Shown piece after piece: positions 1-7,731 of a stretch of DNA of 40,790 nucleotides. The notes beneath the pieces were generated by a model. That model saw only the letters and a list, made by a program, of their open reading frames with translations. It ran no database searches and was not told the DNA's origin. Position 1 is the first letter of the stretch; the number at the start of each line of letters is the position of its first letter. The stretch is from Guyparkeria sp. WRN-7 (GTDB taxonomy: Bacteria > Pseudomonadota > Gammaproteobacteria > Halothiobacillales > Halothiobacillaceae): positions 1 through 40,790 of the forward strand of contig NZ_LRFH01000005.1 in assembly GCF_001641825.1 (NCBI RefSeq). The letters run 5' to 3'. A program made the position numbers and the translations under genes.

Positions 1-578
1 AGCAGCATCGCCGGCGCGCCGGCCGGGTTGGTCAGCGGACCAAGGACATTGAACAGGGTCCGCACGCCCAGCTCCTTGCGCGGCACGGCGGCGTGGCGCA
101 TCGAGCCGTGGTGGCGCGGGGCGAACATGAAGCCGATGCCCAGCTCGCGCACGCAGCGGGCGACGCAATCGCTGTCGACCTCGAGGTTCACCCCGGCGGT
201 CTCGAGCATGTCGGCACTGCCCGAGCGGCTGGTGACCGAGCGGTTGCCGTGCTTGGCGACGTGACCGCCGGCCGCGGCGACCACGAAGCTCGAGGCGGTG
301 GAGACATTGAACAACGCTGAACCGTCACCGCCGGTACCGACGATATCGACCAGGTGCGGCACGTCGACCTGCACGCCCACCGCCAGCTCGCGCATCACCT
401 CGGCGGCGGCCGTGATCTCGTCGATGGTCTCGCCCTTCATGCGCAGCGCGACCATCAGGCCGGCGACCTGCACCGGCGTGGCCTCGCCAGCCATGATCTG
501 ATGCATGACCGCGTACATCTGCTCGCGGCTCAGATCATGACGGTCAATGGTGCGGGCAATGGCTTCGCGGATATCCAT
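1..578 (-). CDS. trpD: Anthranilate phosphoribosyltransferase, 3' part outside the window
   Basis: Transfers the phosphoribosyl group of PRPP to anthranilate, the second step of tryptophan synthesis, in the cytoplasm. The visible 192 residues start [10 protein letters not shown] and carry the glycine-rich PRPP loop GTGGDG at about residues 79-84, then KHGNR and the NVLGPLTNP segment, all family hallmarks. The gene runs off the left edge, so roughly 150 C-terminal residues are missing. The start ATG (578-576) has only a weak ribosome-binding site upstream. In many proteobacteria trpG lies directly upstream of trpD. Here the upstream side is an integron-like cassette followed by the glyQ region, so trpD looks detached from trpG. 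The family call is certain; the context statement covers only what lies inside the window. Confidence 0.96.
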   Translation of the reverse strand, partial: MDIREAIARTIDRHDLSREQMYAVMHQIMAGEATPVQVAGLMVALRMKGETIDEITAAAEVMRELAVGVQVDVPHLVDIVGTGGDGSALFNVSTASSFVVAAAGGHVAKHGNRSVTSRSGSADMLETAGVNLEVDSDCVARCVRELGIGFMFAPRHHGSMRHAAVPRKELGVRTLFNVLGPLTNPAGAPAML

Positions 579-689
579 GGGGTGTTCGGCGTTCCGGCGT
601 GAATCTGGCGGGAAACGGTAGCACGGGTGGGGGATGGTGCGCAGCAATCGGGGGTGGACGGAAGCCAAGGTCATCGTCCGGGACGGGAC
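579..689. other. Intergenic spacer between trpD and the cassette
   Basis: GC-rich spacer with host-like composition. I see no convincing gene and no clear -10/-35 pair. It separates the trpD start from the decayed attC-like site at 690-761, so it is probably ancestral chromosome flanking the insertion. Confidence 0.5.
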
Positions 690-761
690 AGCTCACGCCT
701 TGCTTGCCGGTAAATTGGGAGCGCAGCGAGTAATTTATCAGCGTGCAGCAACTTGTTAGGT
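690..761 (-). other. attC-like recombination site at the 3' end of the cassette, outer core decayed
   Basis: On the minus strand the site opens with ACCTAAC (consensus RYYYAAC), followed by AAGTTGCTGCACGC, a typical attC left arm. It continues with an AT-rich inverted repeat (TAAATT/AATTTA around a 14-base loop), a TTGCT/AGCAA-type pairing, and ends in GTGAGCT where GTTRRRY is expected. The T-to-G change at position 3 of the final core suggests a degenerate or inactive outer half. The stop codon of the cassette gene overlaps the first core. Confidence 0.6.
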
Positions 762-2313
762 TGGACCAAAATAGGAGGCTTTACCTTCACGCCAGCGCTT
801 TTCGACAGCATTCCCATCCACTGCATTAGCCATCAAAATATCCGTTGTTTGCCCTGCATCTTTTCGGGAACTGACAACCTCTCCGTTAATTATCGTTACC
901 ATACCGGATTCATACAGAAAATCGCACCCAAATAAACATAGAGGGAATACGATTCTTGGGTCCGTCTTCTCCGAATCAGTGCAATAAGCACGCTTCTTCT
1001 TATGAGCGGCAACCAACGCTGCAACGGAATATTCTTTTCCACAAATAGCACAGCTTTCGGTCACTTTTCCATTAAACAGCCATTCCCGAAGGATCGCTTG
1101 CTCCCGTCTTACAAAGACCTCTCTGGAGACTTCTGCCGCGCCAGTAGACAACAACCTCTTCAAGCGATTACTGAACATTCTATATCTTTCATCAAGATCA
1201 GTTGATGATTTGCTGGGACACCCAACCTCAGAAATGAGGGTGTAGGTGTACTTCTTACGAGTATGTGTTTTGTCAACGTGTACTAGAGGAGACGCGGTGA
1301 CAGCCTTATCAACATTTGGCTTGCTAAATCCAAGTCCAAGTAGGTGGTGTTTCAGAGGCGGATACTTACTCGCCCCTTTGCCAGCTAGATGTTGGACTAC
1401 AGCCTGTTCAATTTCGGTCAAGGGCTGAGGTGAACCAAGGAAAACCGCAGTCCCATCAGTAATTTCAAACCACTTTGACTGATATAGCCATTTTCGGATG
1501 ACTTCAGAGCTGGGGTACTCATACTTTTGAGTCCGACGACGTAAAGAATTTCGGAGCGTCTCAGCAAGAATATGGACATTATTGGCATTGGAAACTGAGG
1601 CTATTTTCTCGCAGCTGTTTATAATTGTGTTATCTCGATCCTCGAATATATACCACTGTTGATCACCGTCTTGGATAACCTCCGCCTCGGCGCCAAGTTC
1701 CATAAAACGCCATATACGATCAGCCGCCTCAGGCCCGATTTCATTTTCGAGGTACGCCTTGGTAGCCAACCCAAGAAGCCCTGGCAAGGTCTTCGCTTTT
1801 TTAAAAAACCTCTTGAGATCTACTATCGCTGACTTGGTGCCCAGAAAAGTTTTTTCGTCAAACTCTGCTTCAGAACGAGAAAGCTTCTTCAGATTGTGAT
1901 CTACAAACTGGTAGTTGCCAATCGCCCCGAGGTCACTCCCTAGGTTTAACAGTCCAAGAATTCGAGTGCTCGGGGAAATAACGCCCAATCTTGTAAGCCT
2001 TTTACGAATTACAGGTATAGATTCGAAATCAACTTTACTTATTTCTTCTAACGCAACTTGAAGCACTGGGAAATCTTCGATCGACGCTTTGGCCTTGAAA
2101 GCAGACTTGAGAATCTGCCGAACTCGCTCTCTGGTTCCTATGGAAAGCTGATCGCCTATTTGCTCAAGAGTGGGCCAAGCAATGTCGCCAAATCCATAGT
2201 GAAGCAAAACAGCTTGGGCGTCCCTAGACTTGTTTTCCCTCCTTTGGGGGATATTTGTGTCCAGCCACTGAGATAATTCTTCTTCTACGCTCACCATCTA
2301 CTCCAAAACCTAA
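696..2313 (-). mobile_element. Integron gene cassette (single ORF plus its attC), no integrase in the window
   Basis: The segment has the anatomy of an integrated cassette read on the minus strand. It opens with the TTAGGT half of a G^TTAGGT core (2314-2308). A ribosome-binding site GGAG and the ATG follow about 11 bases later. The single ORF's TAA stop (758-756) lies inside the next core, ACCTAAC (761-755), which begins the cassette's own attC. ACCTAAC and GTTAGGT are exact complements, as expected because in the circular cassette they form the two outer arms of one attC. Composition differs from the host: by hand count, 1561-1620 has 24 G+C of 60, against 37 of 60 at 3001-3060. No intI gene is visible, so this would be an integrase-less cassette insertion. 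Confidence 0.75.
756..2297 (-). CDS. Sigma-70 region 4-like HTH and HNH endonuclease fusion protein, cassette-borne
   Basis: 513 residues, no signal peptide or membrane segment, so cytoplasmic. Residues about 22-66 resemble sigma-70 region 4 with the signature TLEQIGDQL then TRERVRQI, a DNA-binding helix-turn-helix. Residues about 235-355 look like tandem winged-helix segments, as in other sigma4-like regulators (weaker call). Residues about 410-475 form an HNH nuclease domain: C416-x2-C419, AAHKKKR with H432, then DPRIVFPLC (C454) and GCD (C458), as in HNH subfamilies where a GCD motif replaces the last histidine region. The start ATG (2297-2295) has GGAG four bases upstream. The gene is AT-richer than its neighbours and lies between two attC sites, so it was horizontally acquired. 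A role in defence or DNA processing is inference. Confidence 0.85.
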   Translation of the reverse strand: MVSVEEELSQWLDTNIPQRRENKSRDAQAVLLHYGFGDIAWPTLEQIGDQLSIGTRERVRQILKSAFKAKASIEDFPVLQVALEEISKVDFESIPVIRKRLTRLGVISPSTRILGLLNLGSDLGAIGNYQFVDHNLKKLSRSEAEFDEKTFLGTKSAIVDLKRFFKKAKTLPGLLGLATKAYLENEIGPEAADRIWRFMELGAEAEVIQDGDQQWYIFEDRDNTIINSCEKIASVSNANNVHILAETLRNSLRRRTQKYEYPSSEVIRKWLYQSKWFEITDGTAVFLGSPQPLTEIEQAVVQHLAGKGASKYPPLKHHLLGLGFSKPNVDKAVTASPLVHVDKTHTRKKYTYTLISEVGCPSKSSTDLDERYRMFSNRLKRLLSTGAAEVSREVFVRREQAILREWLFNGKVTESCAICGKEYSVAALVAAHKKKRAYCTDSEKTDPRIVFPLCLFGCDFLYESGMVTIINGEVVSSRKDAGQTTDILMANAVDGNAVEKRWREGKASYFGPT

Positions 2314-2377
2314 CGCCAGAATAAGCCGCCGTTTGGAGCGCCAGCGCAAAACGGTCGGCTTGATTCATTAGTTAGCA
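2308..2377 (-). other. attC site upstream of the cassette gene
   Basis: On the minus strand the site runs from TGCTAAC (2377-2371) to GTTAGGT (2314-2308), 70 bases. Between them, AAGCCGACCG pairs with CGGCGGCTT, leaving one A unpaired. That single extrahelical base is the feature integrases use to choose the recombinogenic strand. A GCGC-TG-GCGC palindrome fills the centre. The outer cores do not match in their variable bases (TGCTAAC against GTTAGGT). This is expected when the site joins two different cassettes, and it implies a second cassette or remnant on the 2378+ side. Confidence 0.75.
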
Positions 2378-2426
2378 ATCCTCTCTCCGGATAGCCCTTG
2401 GCCCGACCATAACTTGGTCACCTTTC

Positions 2427-2451
2427 GAAAAAGGGGTCATAGACCTTTTTC
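2427..2451. terminator. Terminator-like hairpin near the attC site
   Basis: GAAAAA, then GGTC, a short ATA loop, GACC, and TTTTTC form a stem with a two-base GG bulge and A/T tracts on both sides, so it could act on either strand. It lies 50 bases beyond the attC, where it could block transcription into or out of the cassette. Activity is inferred from structure only. Confidence 0.4.
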
Positions 2452-2552
2452 TCCTTCAAGCCGCGGACCTTAGATCCTACAGCTGTGGCTGTCGGTTTTG
2501 CCCGCCAATCATCATTGGCCAACCTTAGCGGACCGGTTGCCCGGCGGGCGAG

Positions 2553-2582
2553 CCCCTTTTCTTGCTTGTCCAAGAAAAGGGG
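2553..2582. repeat. Perfect 12-bp hairpin within the intergenic repeat element
   Basis: CCCCTTTTCTTG (2553-2564) is exactly complementary to CAAGAAAAGGGG (2571-2582) around a 6-base loop. It begins a run of hairpins. When translated, this stretch resembles the KKRGEKKD-type phrase seen in dispersed intergenic repeats of gammaproteobacteria (recollection, not searched). It is more likely a repeat than a gene. Confidence 0.6.
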
Positions 2583-2619
2583 CGAAAAGAAGGACACCCT
2601 GCGCCCTAGTCCTGCGGAC

Positions 2620-2760
2620 CCGGTAGCCTCTCATCGAGGCTACCGGCCTCACGAGCGAAAGCCGGCTGATCGGGGTCGGTTCGACGCGACCTCCTGTCGC
2701 CGCGAACCTCGAAGCGACGTCCCTGTAGCTTCGCCCCGGCCGCCCTTCGCTCGTGAGGCA
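2620..2760. repeat. Nested palindromic element (11-bp hairpin plus 14-bp long-range inverted repeat)
   Basis: CCGGTAGCCTC (2620-2630) pairs with GAGGCTACCGG (2636-2646). Directly next to it, GCCTCACGAGCGAA (2646-2659) is an exact inverted copy of TTCGCTCGTGAGGC (2746-2759). Further GCCGG/CCGGC and CGAAGC/GCTTCG pairings lie inside. The block could form a branched cruciform or RNA. No protein function is supported. Confidence 0.6.
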
Positions 2761-2919
2761 GGACGCCAAGGGGAACCCCCTTCGATCCGGCTTGGCTAGA
2801 ATCGGCGAACCGGCCTCCTTTCTTGCTTATTGCCTGCCAGACATCGACGAGACCAACTGACCTTCAACGGCCATCTCCTCTGGCAACCGCCTTGCCCGTG
2901 CAGAGCCACCGCCCATCGG

Positions 2920-2925
2920 TATACT
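2920..2925 (+). promoter_or_regulatory. Possible -10 element upstream of glyQ
   Basis: TATACT lies 63 bases before the glyQ start and matches the sigma-70 -10 consensus at five of six positions. No good -35 hexamer sits at 16-18 bases, so the assignment is tentative. Confidence 0.35.
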
Positions 2926-2988
2926 ATGGCCGCTTTGCGTTCGGCTCGGCGCCGGGCGCGTCCAGACACGATCTACACAAGAATTCTC

Positions 2989-3915
2989 ATGAGTCAGCCT
3001 TCCATCGAAACGCGCTTCGACCTGTCGACCTTCCAGGGCCTGATCCTGGCCTTGCAGAGCTTCTGGGCCGAGCAGGGTTGCGCGGTCCTCCAGCCGCTGG
3101 ACATCGAGGTCGGCGCCGGCACGTTCCACCCGGCCACCTTCCTGCGCTCGATCGGCCCGGAGCCGTGGCGCGCGGCCTACGTGCAGCCGTCACGACGGCC
3201 GACCGACGGCCGCTACGGCGACAATCCCAACCGGCTTCAGCACTACTACCAGTTCCAGGTGCTGTTGAAGCCCTCGCCGGACAATATCCAGGAGCTCTAC
3301 CTCGAGTCCCTGACCCGGCTGGGCTTCGACCCGCTGACCCACGACATCCGCTTCGTCGAGGACAACTGGGAGTCGCCGACGCTGGGCGCCTGGGGCCTGG
3401 GCTGGGAGGTCTGGCTCAACGGCATGGAGGTGACCCAGTTCACCTACTTCCAGCAGGTCGGCGGGCTCAACTGCCACCCGGTCTCGGGCGAGATCACCTA
3501 CGGTCTCGAGCGCCTGGCGATGTACCTGCAGGGGGTGGAAAACGTCTACGACCTGGTCTGGTCGCGCTCGGATGCCGGCGTGATTACCTACGGCGACGTC
3601 TACCACCAGAACGAGGTCGAGCAGTCGGCCTACAACTTCGAGCAGGCCGACACCGCATTCCTGTTCCAGCACTTCGACCACGCCGAGGGCGAGTGCCAGC
3701 GCCTGGTGGAGGCGGACCTGCCGCTGCCGGCCTACGAGCAGGTACTCAAGGCCTCGCACGCCTTCAACCTGCTCGACGCCCGCCGCGCGATCTCGGTGAC
3801 CGAGCGCCAGCGCTTCATCCTGCGGGTGCGCGGCATGGCCCGCGCCGTGGCCGAGCGCTACTACGCGGCACGCGAGGCACTGGGCTTCCCCATGGCGGCC
3901 GGCAACACCGACTGA
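2989..3915 (+). CDS. glyQ: Glycine--tRNA ligase alpha subunit
   Basis: Catalytic alpha subunit of the bacterial tetrameric (alpha2beta2) glycyl-tRNA synthetase; it activates glycine with ATP for transfer to tRNA-Gly. The 308 residues match the usual ~300. Family signatures are clear: [44 protein letters not shown], and [10 protein letters not shown]. The ATG at 2989 was chosen because the conserved N-terminus begins there; an open frame extends 53 codons further upstream without family similarity. glyS follows 74 bases downstream and encodes the partner subunit, so the two are probably co-transcribed. Confidence 0.98.
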   Translation: MSQPSIETRFDLSTFQGLILALQSFWAEQGCAVLQPLDIEVGAGTFHPATFLRSIGPEPWRAAYVQPSRRPTDGRYGDNPNRLQHYYQFQVLLKPSPDNIQELYLESLTRLGFDPLTHDIRFVEDNWESPTLGAWGLGWEVWLNGMEVTQFTYFQQVGGLNCHPVSGEITYGLERLAMYLQGVENVYDLVWSRSDAGVITYGDVYHQNEVEQSAYNFEQADTAFLFQHFDHAEGECQRLVEADLPLPAYEQVLKASHAFNLLDARRAISVTERQRFILRVRGMARAVAERYYAAREALGFPMAAGNTD

Positions 3916-3989
3916 ACGTCACACGGGCCACGAGACAGGTACGCGGCCGGACGGGCCACGAAGACTACGCATAACAGGTACGGACTTTC

Positions 3990-6068
3990 ATGACTGACAC
4001 GGCGGACTTTCTTTTCGAACTGGGCACCGAGGAACTCCCGCCCAAGGCACTGACCACCCTGCGCGACGCCCTTGAAGATGGCATCCGCGAGGGACTGGAC
4101 GAGGCCGGGCTGGCTCACGGCAAGCTCACGGCCTATGCCGCCCCGCGCCGCCTGGCCGTGCTGGTCGACGATCTCGCCCGTGCCACCGAGCCCAAGCCGG
4201 TCGAGCGCCGCGGCCCGGCGGTCAAGGCCGCCTATGACGCGGACGGCAACCCGACCAAGGCCCTGACCGGCTTTGCCAGCGGTTGCGGTGTCGAACCCGA
4301 CCAGCTCGAGACCATGAAGACCGACAAGGGCGAGTGGCTGGTCCACCGCTACACCGAGCCGGGCCAGTCGGCGGGCGACCTGCTGCCCGGCATCGTCGAG
4401 CGCGCACTCGACAAGCTCCCCGCCCCGAAGCGCATGCGCTGGGGCACCTCCAAGGCCGAGTTCATCCGCCCGGTGCACTGGGCACTTGCCCTGCACGGCA
4501 GCGACGTCGTCGACATGACCCTGTTCGGCCACGCCGCCAGCAATAAGACCTTTGGCCACCGCTTCCATCACCCGGACGCGCTGACCGTCGCCGCCCCGGC
4601 CGACTACGCCGCCACCCTGCAGAAGCAGGGCCATGTGCTGGCCGACTTCGCCGAGCGCCGTGCCCACATCGAGTCGCAGGTCAACAAGAAGGCCGACGAG
4701 ATCGGCGGCCGGGCGCACATCGATGCCGACCTGCTCGACGAGGTGACCGCGCTGGTCGAGTGGCCGGTGGCCGTGGCCGGCGAGTTCGAGGCCCGCTTCC
4801 TCGAGGTGCCGCACGAGGCGCTGATGTACACCATGCAGGACGACCAGAAGTACTTCCCCGTCCTGGATGCGAACGGCGCGCTGATGCCCTGGTTCATCAC
4901 CGTCGCCAACATCGAGAGCCGCGACATGGAGGCGGTGCGCCACGGCAACGAGCGGGTCATCCGGCCGCGCTTCGCCGACGCGATGTTCTTCTGGGAAGGC
5001 GATCTCAAGACCCCGCTGGAATCGCACCTCGAATCACTCAAGCACCTGGTGTTCCAGAAACGCCTCGGCAGCGTGTTCGACAAGGTGGTCCGCATCGAGC
5101 GGCTCGCGGAGAAGATCGCCGAGGAGATCGACGCCGAACCGCAGGCGGCCCGTCGCGCCGCACGGCTTTCCAAGTGCGACCTGCAGACCCAGATGGTGGG
5201 CGAGTTCGCCGGCCTGCAGGGCACCATCGGCTACCACCTGGCCCGCCACGAGGGCATGGACGAGGACGTCGCGATCGCGCTAGACGACCACTACCGTCCG
5301 CGTCGTGCCGGCGACGACCTGCCGCGCAACAAGGTGGCCCAGGCCGTGGCGCTGGCCGACCGGCTCGACACGCTGATGGGCATCTTCGCCATCGGCCAGG
5401 CGCCCACCGGCGCCAAGGACCCGTTCGCCCTGCGCCGCGCCGCGCTGGGCGTGCTGCGCATCCTGGTCGAGGAGGAACTGGACCTCGACCTGGTCAACCT
5501 GCTGCTCGACGCCGCCGAGGGCATCGCGGAGAAGGTGCCGGAAGCGCAGGACCACGTCATGGGCGTGTTCGAGTTCGTCACCGAGCGCCAGCATCGCTAC
5601 AGCCTCGACCGCGGCATCCGCAGCGACGTCTTCCAGGCCGTCTCGATGACCGGCACCCGCCGGCCGCTGGACTTCGAGCAGCGCATGCGGGCGGTCAACG
5701 CCTTCATCGAGCTGCCGGAAGCAGAAGCACTGGCCGCGGCCAACAAGCGCATCGGCAACATCCTCAAGAAGCATGACGGGCCGGTGCCGGAGACGGTCGA
5801 CGAGAAACGGCTGGTCGAGCCGGCCGAGCAGCGCCTGTGGGAGGCGGTCGACGCGATCGGCCCGCGCCTGGAGGGCCTGCTGGCCGAGGGCGACTACACC
5901 GCCGCGCTCACCGCGCTGGCCGACCTGCGCGAGCCGGTGGATGCGTTCTTCGACTCGGTGATGGTGATGGCCGACGATACGGCCCTGCGCGACAACCGCC
6001 TCGCGCTGCTGGCCCGCATCAACGCGCTGTTCCTCGCCATCGCCGACGTCTCCCAGCTGCAGGCGTAA
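3990..6068 (+). CDS. glyS: Glycine--tRNA ligase beta subunit
   Basis: Beta subunit of the heterotetrameric glycyl-tRNA synthetase; it binds tRNA-Gly and supports the alpha subunit. At 692 residues it is the normal length (E. coli about 689). The N-terminus FLFELGTEELPPKAL is diagnostic, followed by RRLAVLV and the KRMRWG segment. The middle carries the conserved HD-like region, and the C-terminal ~110 residues form the DALR-type anticodon-binding helical domain. It follows glyQ and is only 10 bases from plsC. In many gammaproteobacteria gmhB lies between glyS and plsC; it is not here. Confidence 0.98.
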   Translation: MTDTADFLFELGTEELPPKALTTLRDALEDGIREGLDEAGLAHGKLTAYAAPRRLAVLVDDLARATEPKPVERRGPAVKAAYDADGNPTKALTGFASGCGVEPDQLETMKTDKGEWLVHRYTEPGQSAGDLLPGIVERALDKLPAPKRMRWGTSKAEFIRPVHWALALHGSDVVDMTLFGHAASNKTFGHRFHHPDALTVAAPADYAATLQKQGHVLADFAERRAHIESQVNKKADEIGGRAHIDADLLDEVTALVEWPVAVAGEFEARFLEVPHEALMYTMQDDQKYFPVLDANGALMPWFITVANIESRDMEAVRHGNERVIRPRFADAMFFWEGDLKTPLESHLESLKHLVFQKRLGSVFDKVVRIERLAEKIAEEIDAEPQAARRAARLSKCDLQTQMVGEFAGLQGTIGYHLARHEGMDEDVAIALDDHYRPRRAGDDLPRNKVAQAVALADRLDTLMGIFAIGQAPTGAKDPFALRRAALGVLRILVEEELDLDLVNLLLDAAEGIAEKVPEAQDHVMGVFEFVTERQHRYSLDRGIRSDVFQAVSMTGTRRPLDFEQRMRAVNAFIELPEAEALAAANKRIGNILKKHDGPVPETVDEKRLVEPAEQRLWEAVDAIGPRLEGLLAEGDYTAALTALADLREPVDAFFDSVMVMADDTALRDNRLALLARINALFLAIADVSQLQA

Positions 6069-6078
6069 GGCCGACGCG

Positions 6079-6828
6079 ATGCTCACCTGGCTACGGACGG
6101 CCCTGTTCGCGCTGCTGGCGACGTGCTCGCTGCTGCTGCACACGCCGATCCTGCTCGCCGGGCGGTTCCTGCCCTTCGAGCGCCGCTACCGGCTGCTGTT
6201 CTCCTTCGGCCGCTCGATCCTGTGGCTCGCCCGCGTGATCACCGGCATCCGCTACGAGGTCGAGGGGCTCGAGCACCTCGACCCGAATGGCGGCAACCTG
6301 GTGCTGGCCAAGCACCAGTCGATGTGGGAGACGATGTTCCTGCCGAGCACGCTGCGATTCCCGGCGTTCGTCCTCAAGCGCGAACTGCTGCGCATCCCGG
6401 TGTTCGGCCAGGGCCTGAAGGCGATCGAGCCGGTCGCGATCGACCGCTCCGCCGGGCGCAAGGCACTGGCCCAGATCCTGACCCAGGGAAAGGCGGCACT
6501 GGCCGACCACCGCGACGTGGTGATCTTCCCCGAGGGCACCCGCCGTCTGCCGGGCATGCCGGCCAATTACCGCATCGGCGGGGCCATGCTGGCCGAGCGC
6601 AGTCGCGCCCGGGTCGTCCCCATGGCCGTCGATTCGGGCTGCCTGTGGCCGAAGAAGGGCTTTCGCATGCGCCCCGGCACCATTCACGTGGCGTTCGGCC
6701 CGCCGATCGAGACCGAGGGCCGGACGGCCACCGAGATCAACGACGCCACCCAGGAGTGGATCGAGGCAAGACAGGAGGCTCTCTATACCCGCCATGGCTG
6801 CCCCAACCACGTATCAGGCACTTCTTGA
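6079..6828 (+). CDS. plsC: 1-acyl-sn-glycerol-3-phosphate acyltransferase
   Basis: Membrane enzyme that acylates lysophosphatidic acid to phosphatidic acid in phospholipid synthesis. The 249 residues open with a hydrophobic anchor (about 5-28). Block I reads KHQSMWE with H79 and E84, where many family members have H-x4-D; the HQS-x-WE variant is common in glyS-linked PlsC proteins as I recall. IFPEGTR at 149-155 is the glycerol-phosphate binding block. The gene begins 10 bases after glyS and its last 35 bases overlap the next gene, suggesting translational coupling. Confidence 0.92.
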   Translation: MLTWLRTALFALLATCSLLLHTPILLAGRFLPFERRYRLLFSFGRSILWLARVITGIRYEVEGLEHLDPNGGNLVLAKHQSMWETMFLPSTLRFPAFVLKRELLRIPVFGQGLKAIEPVAIDRSAGRKALAQILTQGKAALADHRDVVIFPEGTRRLPGMPANYRIGGAMLAERSRARVVPMAVDSGCLWPKKGFRMRPGTIHVAFGPPIETEGRTATEINDATQEWIEARQEALYTRHGCPNHVSGTS

Positions 6829-7720
6829 CGACACCATCGCCCGCATCCAGCGCGGCGAGGCACCCGAAAACGCGCTCACCGAGCGTCTCGCCGACGCGGG
6901 CTCGCTCGAGCTGACCGACCAGCGTGGCGTCGGCGGCGGCTGCATTGCCGATGCCACCCGGCTGGAGACCAGCATCGGGCCGCTGTTTCTCAAGACCCAC
7001 CCGGACCGCGACGACGGCATGTTCCCCGCCGAGGGCCGTGGACTCGAGGCGCTGGGGGAGCGCATCCGCACGCCGGACGTGGTCGCCTCGGGCAGCGTCG
7101 ACGGCACCGCCTACCTGCTGCTGGAATGGCTGGACCTGGCCTCGGTGGACGGTGCGGCACTGGGCGAGGCGATGGCCGAGCTGCACGCCGAACCGCAACC
7201 GGCCTTCGGCTGGCACGAGGACAACTTCATCGGCGCGATGCCGCAGCTGGGTGGCGAGGACGACGACTGGGCCCGCTTCTACGGCCAGCGCCGTCTTGCC
7301 CCACAGCTCGACTGGGCGGCCGAGCGCGGCCTTTCGGGGCGGACCATCGATGCCGGCCGGGAGCTGATCGACACCCTGCCCGCCTTCTTCAGCGACTACC
7401 AGCCCTACCCGGCGCTGATCCACGGCGACATGTGGGGCGCGAACCACGGCGCGCTCACCGACGGCACCCCGGTGCTGTTCGACCCGGCCACCTACCGCGC
7501 CGACCGCGAGGCCGAGATCGCCATGACCGAGCTGTTCGGCGGCTTCGCGCCCGGCTTCTACCGTGCCTACGAGGCCCACCTGCCGCTCGACCCCGGCTAC
7601 CGGGTGCGCAAGACGCTCTACAACCTCTACCACGTCCTCAACCACTTCAACCTGTTCGGCGGCGGCTACGGCAGCCGCGCCGACGGCATGATCCGCCAGC
7701 TGCTCGCCGAGATTCGCTGA
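6794..7720 (+). CDS. Fructosamine kinase family protein
   Basis: Member of the fructosamine/ketosamine-3-kinase family, which phosphorylates sugar adducts on proteins or small amines so that they fall apart (deglycation). At 308 residues it is slightly longer than typical members. Seen in the sequence: FLKTHP with the nucleotide-binding lysine K67, the catalytic loop IHGDMWGAN (H210, D212, N217), the metal site LFDPATY (D230), and the diagnostic DREAEIAMTELFGGF. The start ATG lies inside plsC with AGGAGG 15 bases upstream, a rather long spacing, and no better start is near. The SDR gene follows after 11 bases. The true substrate in bacteria is usually unknown. Confidence 0.9.
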   Translation: MAAPTTYQALLDDTIARIQRGEAPENALTERLADAGSLELTDQRGVGGGCIADATRLETSIGPLFLKTHPDRDDGMFPAEGRGLEALGERIRTPDVVASGSVDGTAYLLLEWLDLASVDGAALGEAMAELHAEPQPAFGWHEDNFIGAMPQLGGEDDDWARFYGQRRLAPQLDWAAERGLSGRTIDAGRELIDTLPAFFSDYQPYPALIHGDMWGANHGALTDGTPVLFDPATYRADREAEIAMTELFGGFAPGFYRAYEAHLPLDPGYRVRKTLYNLYHVLNHFNLFGGGYGSRADGMIRQLLAEIR

Positions 7721-7731
7721 AGGAGGATTCC

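Larger units (their letters stand above)
2378..2988. other. Long intergenic region between the cassette and glyQ
   Basis: No frame here looks like a real gene. The contents are a terminator-like hairpin at 2427-2451, a nested palindromic repeat block at 2553-2760, and a possible promoter before glyQ with TATACT at 2920-2925. The first ~75 bases beyond the attC may be a remnant of a second cassette. I found no further core site in this stretch. Confidence 0.5.

Noticed and set aside
2485-2799. Open frames on both strands in the cassette-glyQ gap
   Set aside because: The block is built of exact inverted repeats, the proteins are Arg/Pro-rich low complexity, and neither frame has a ribosome-binding site or recognisable domain. 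Best read as a repeat element.
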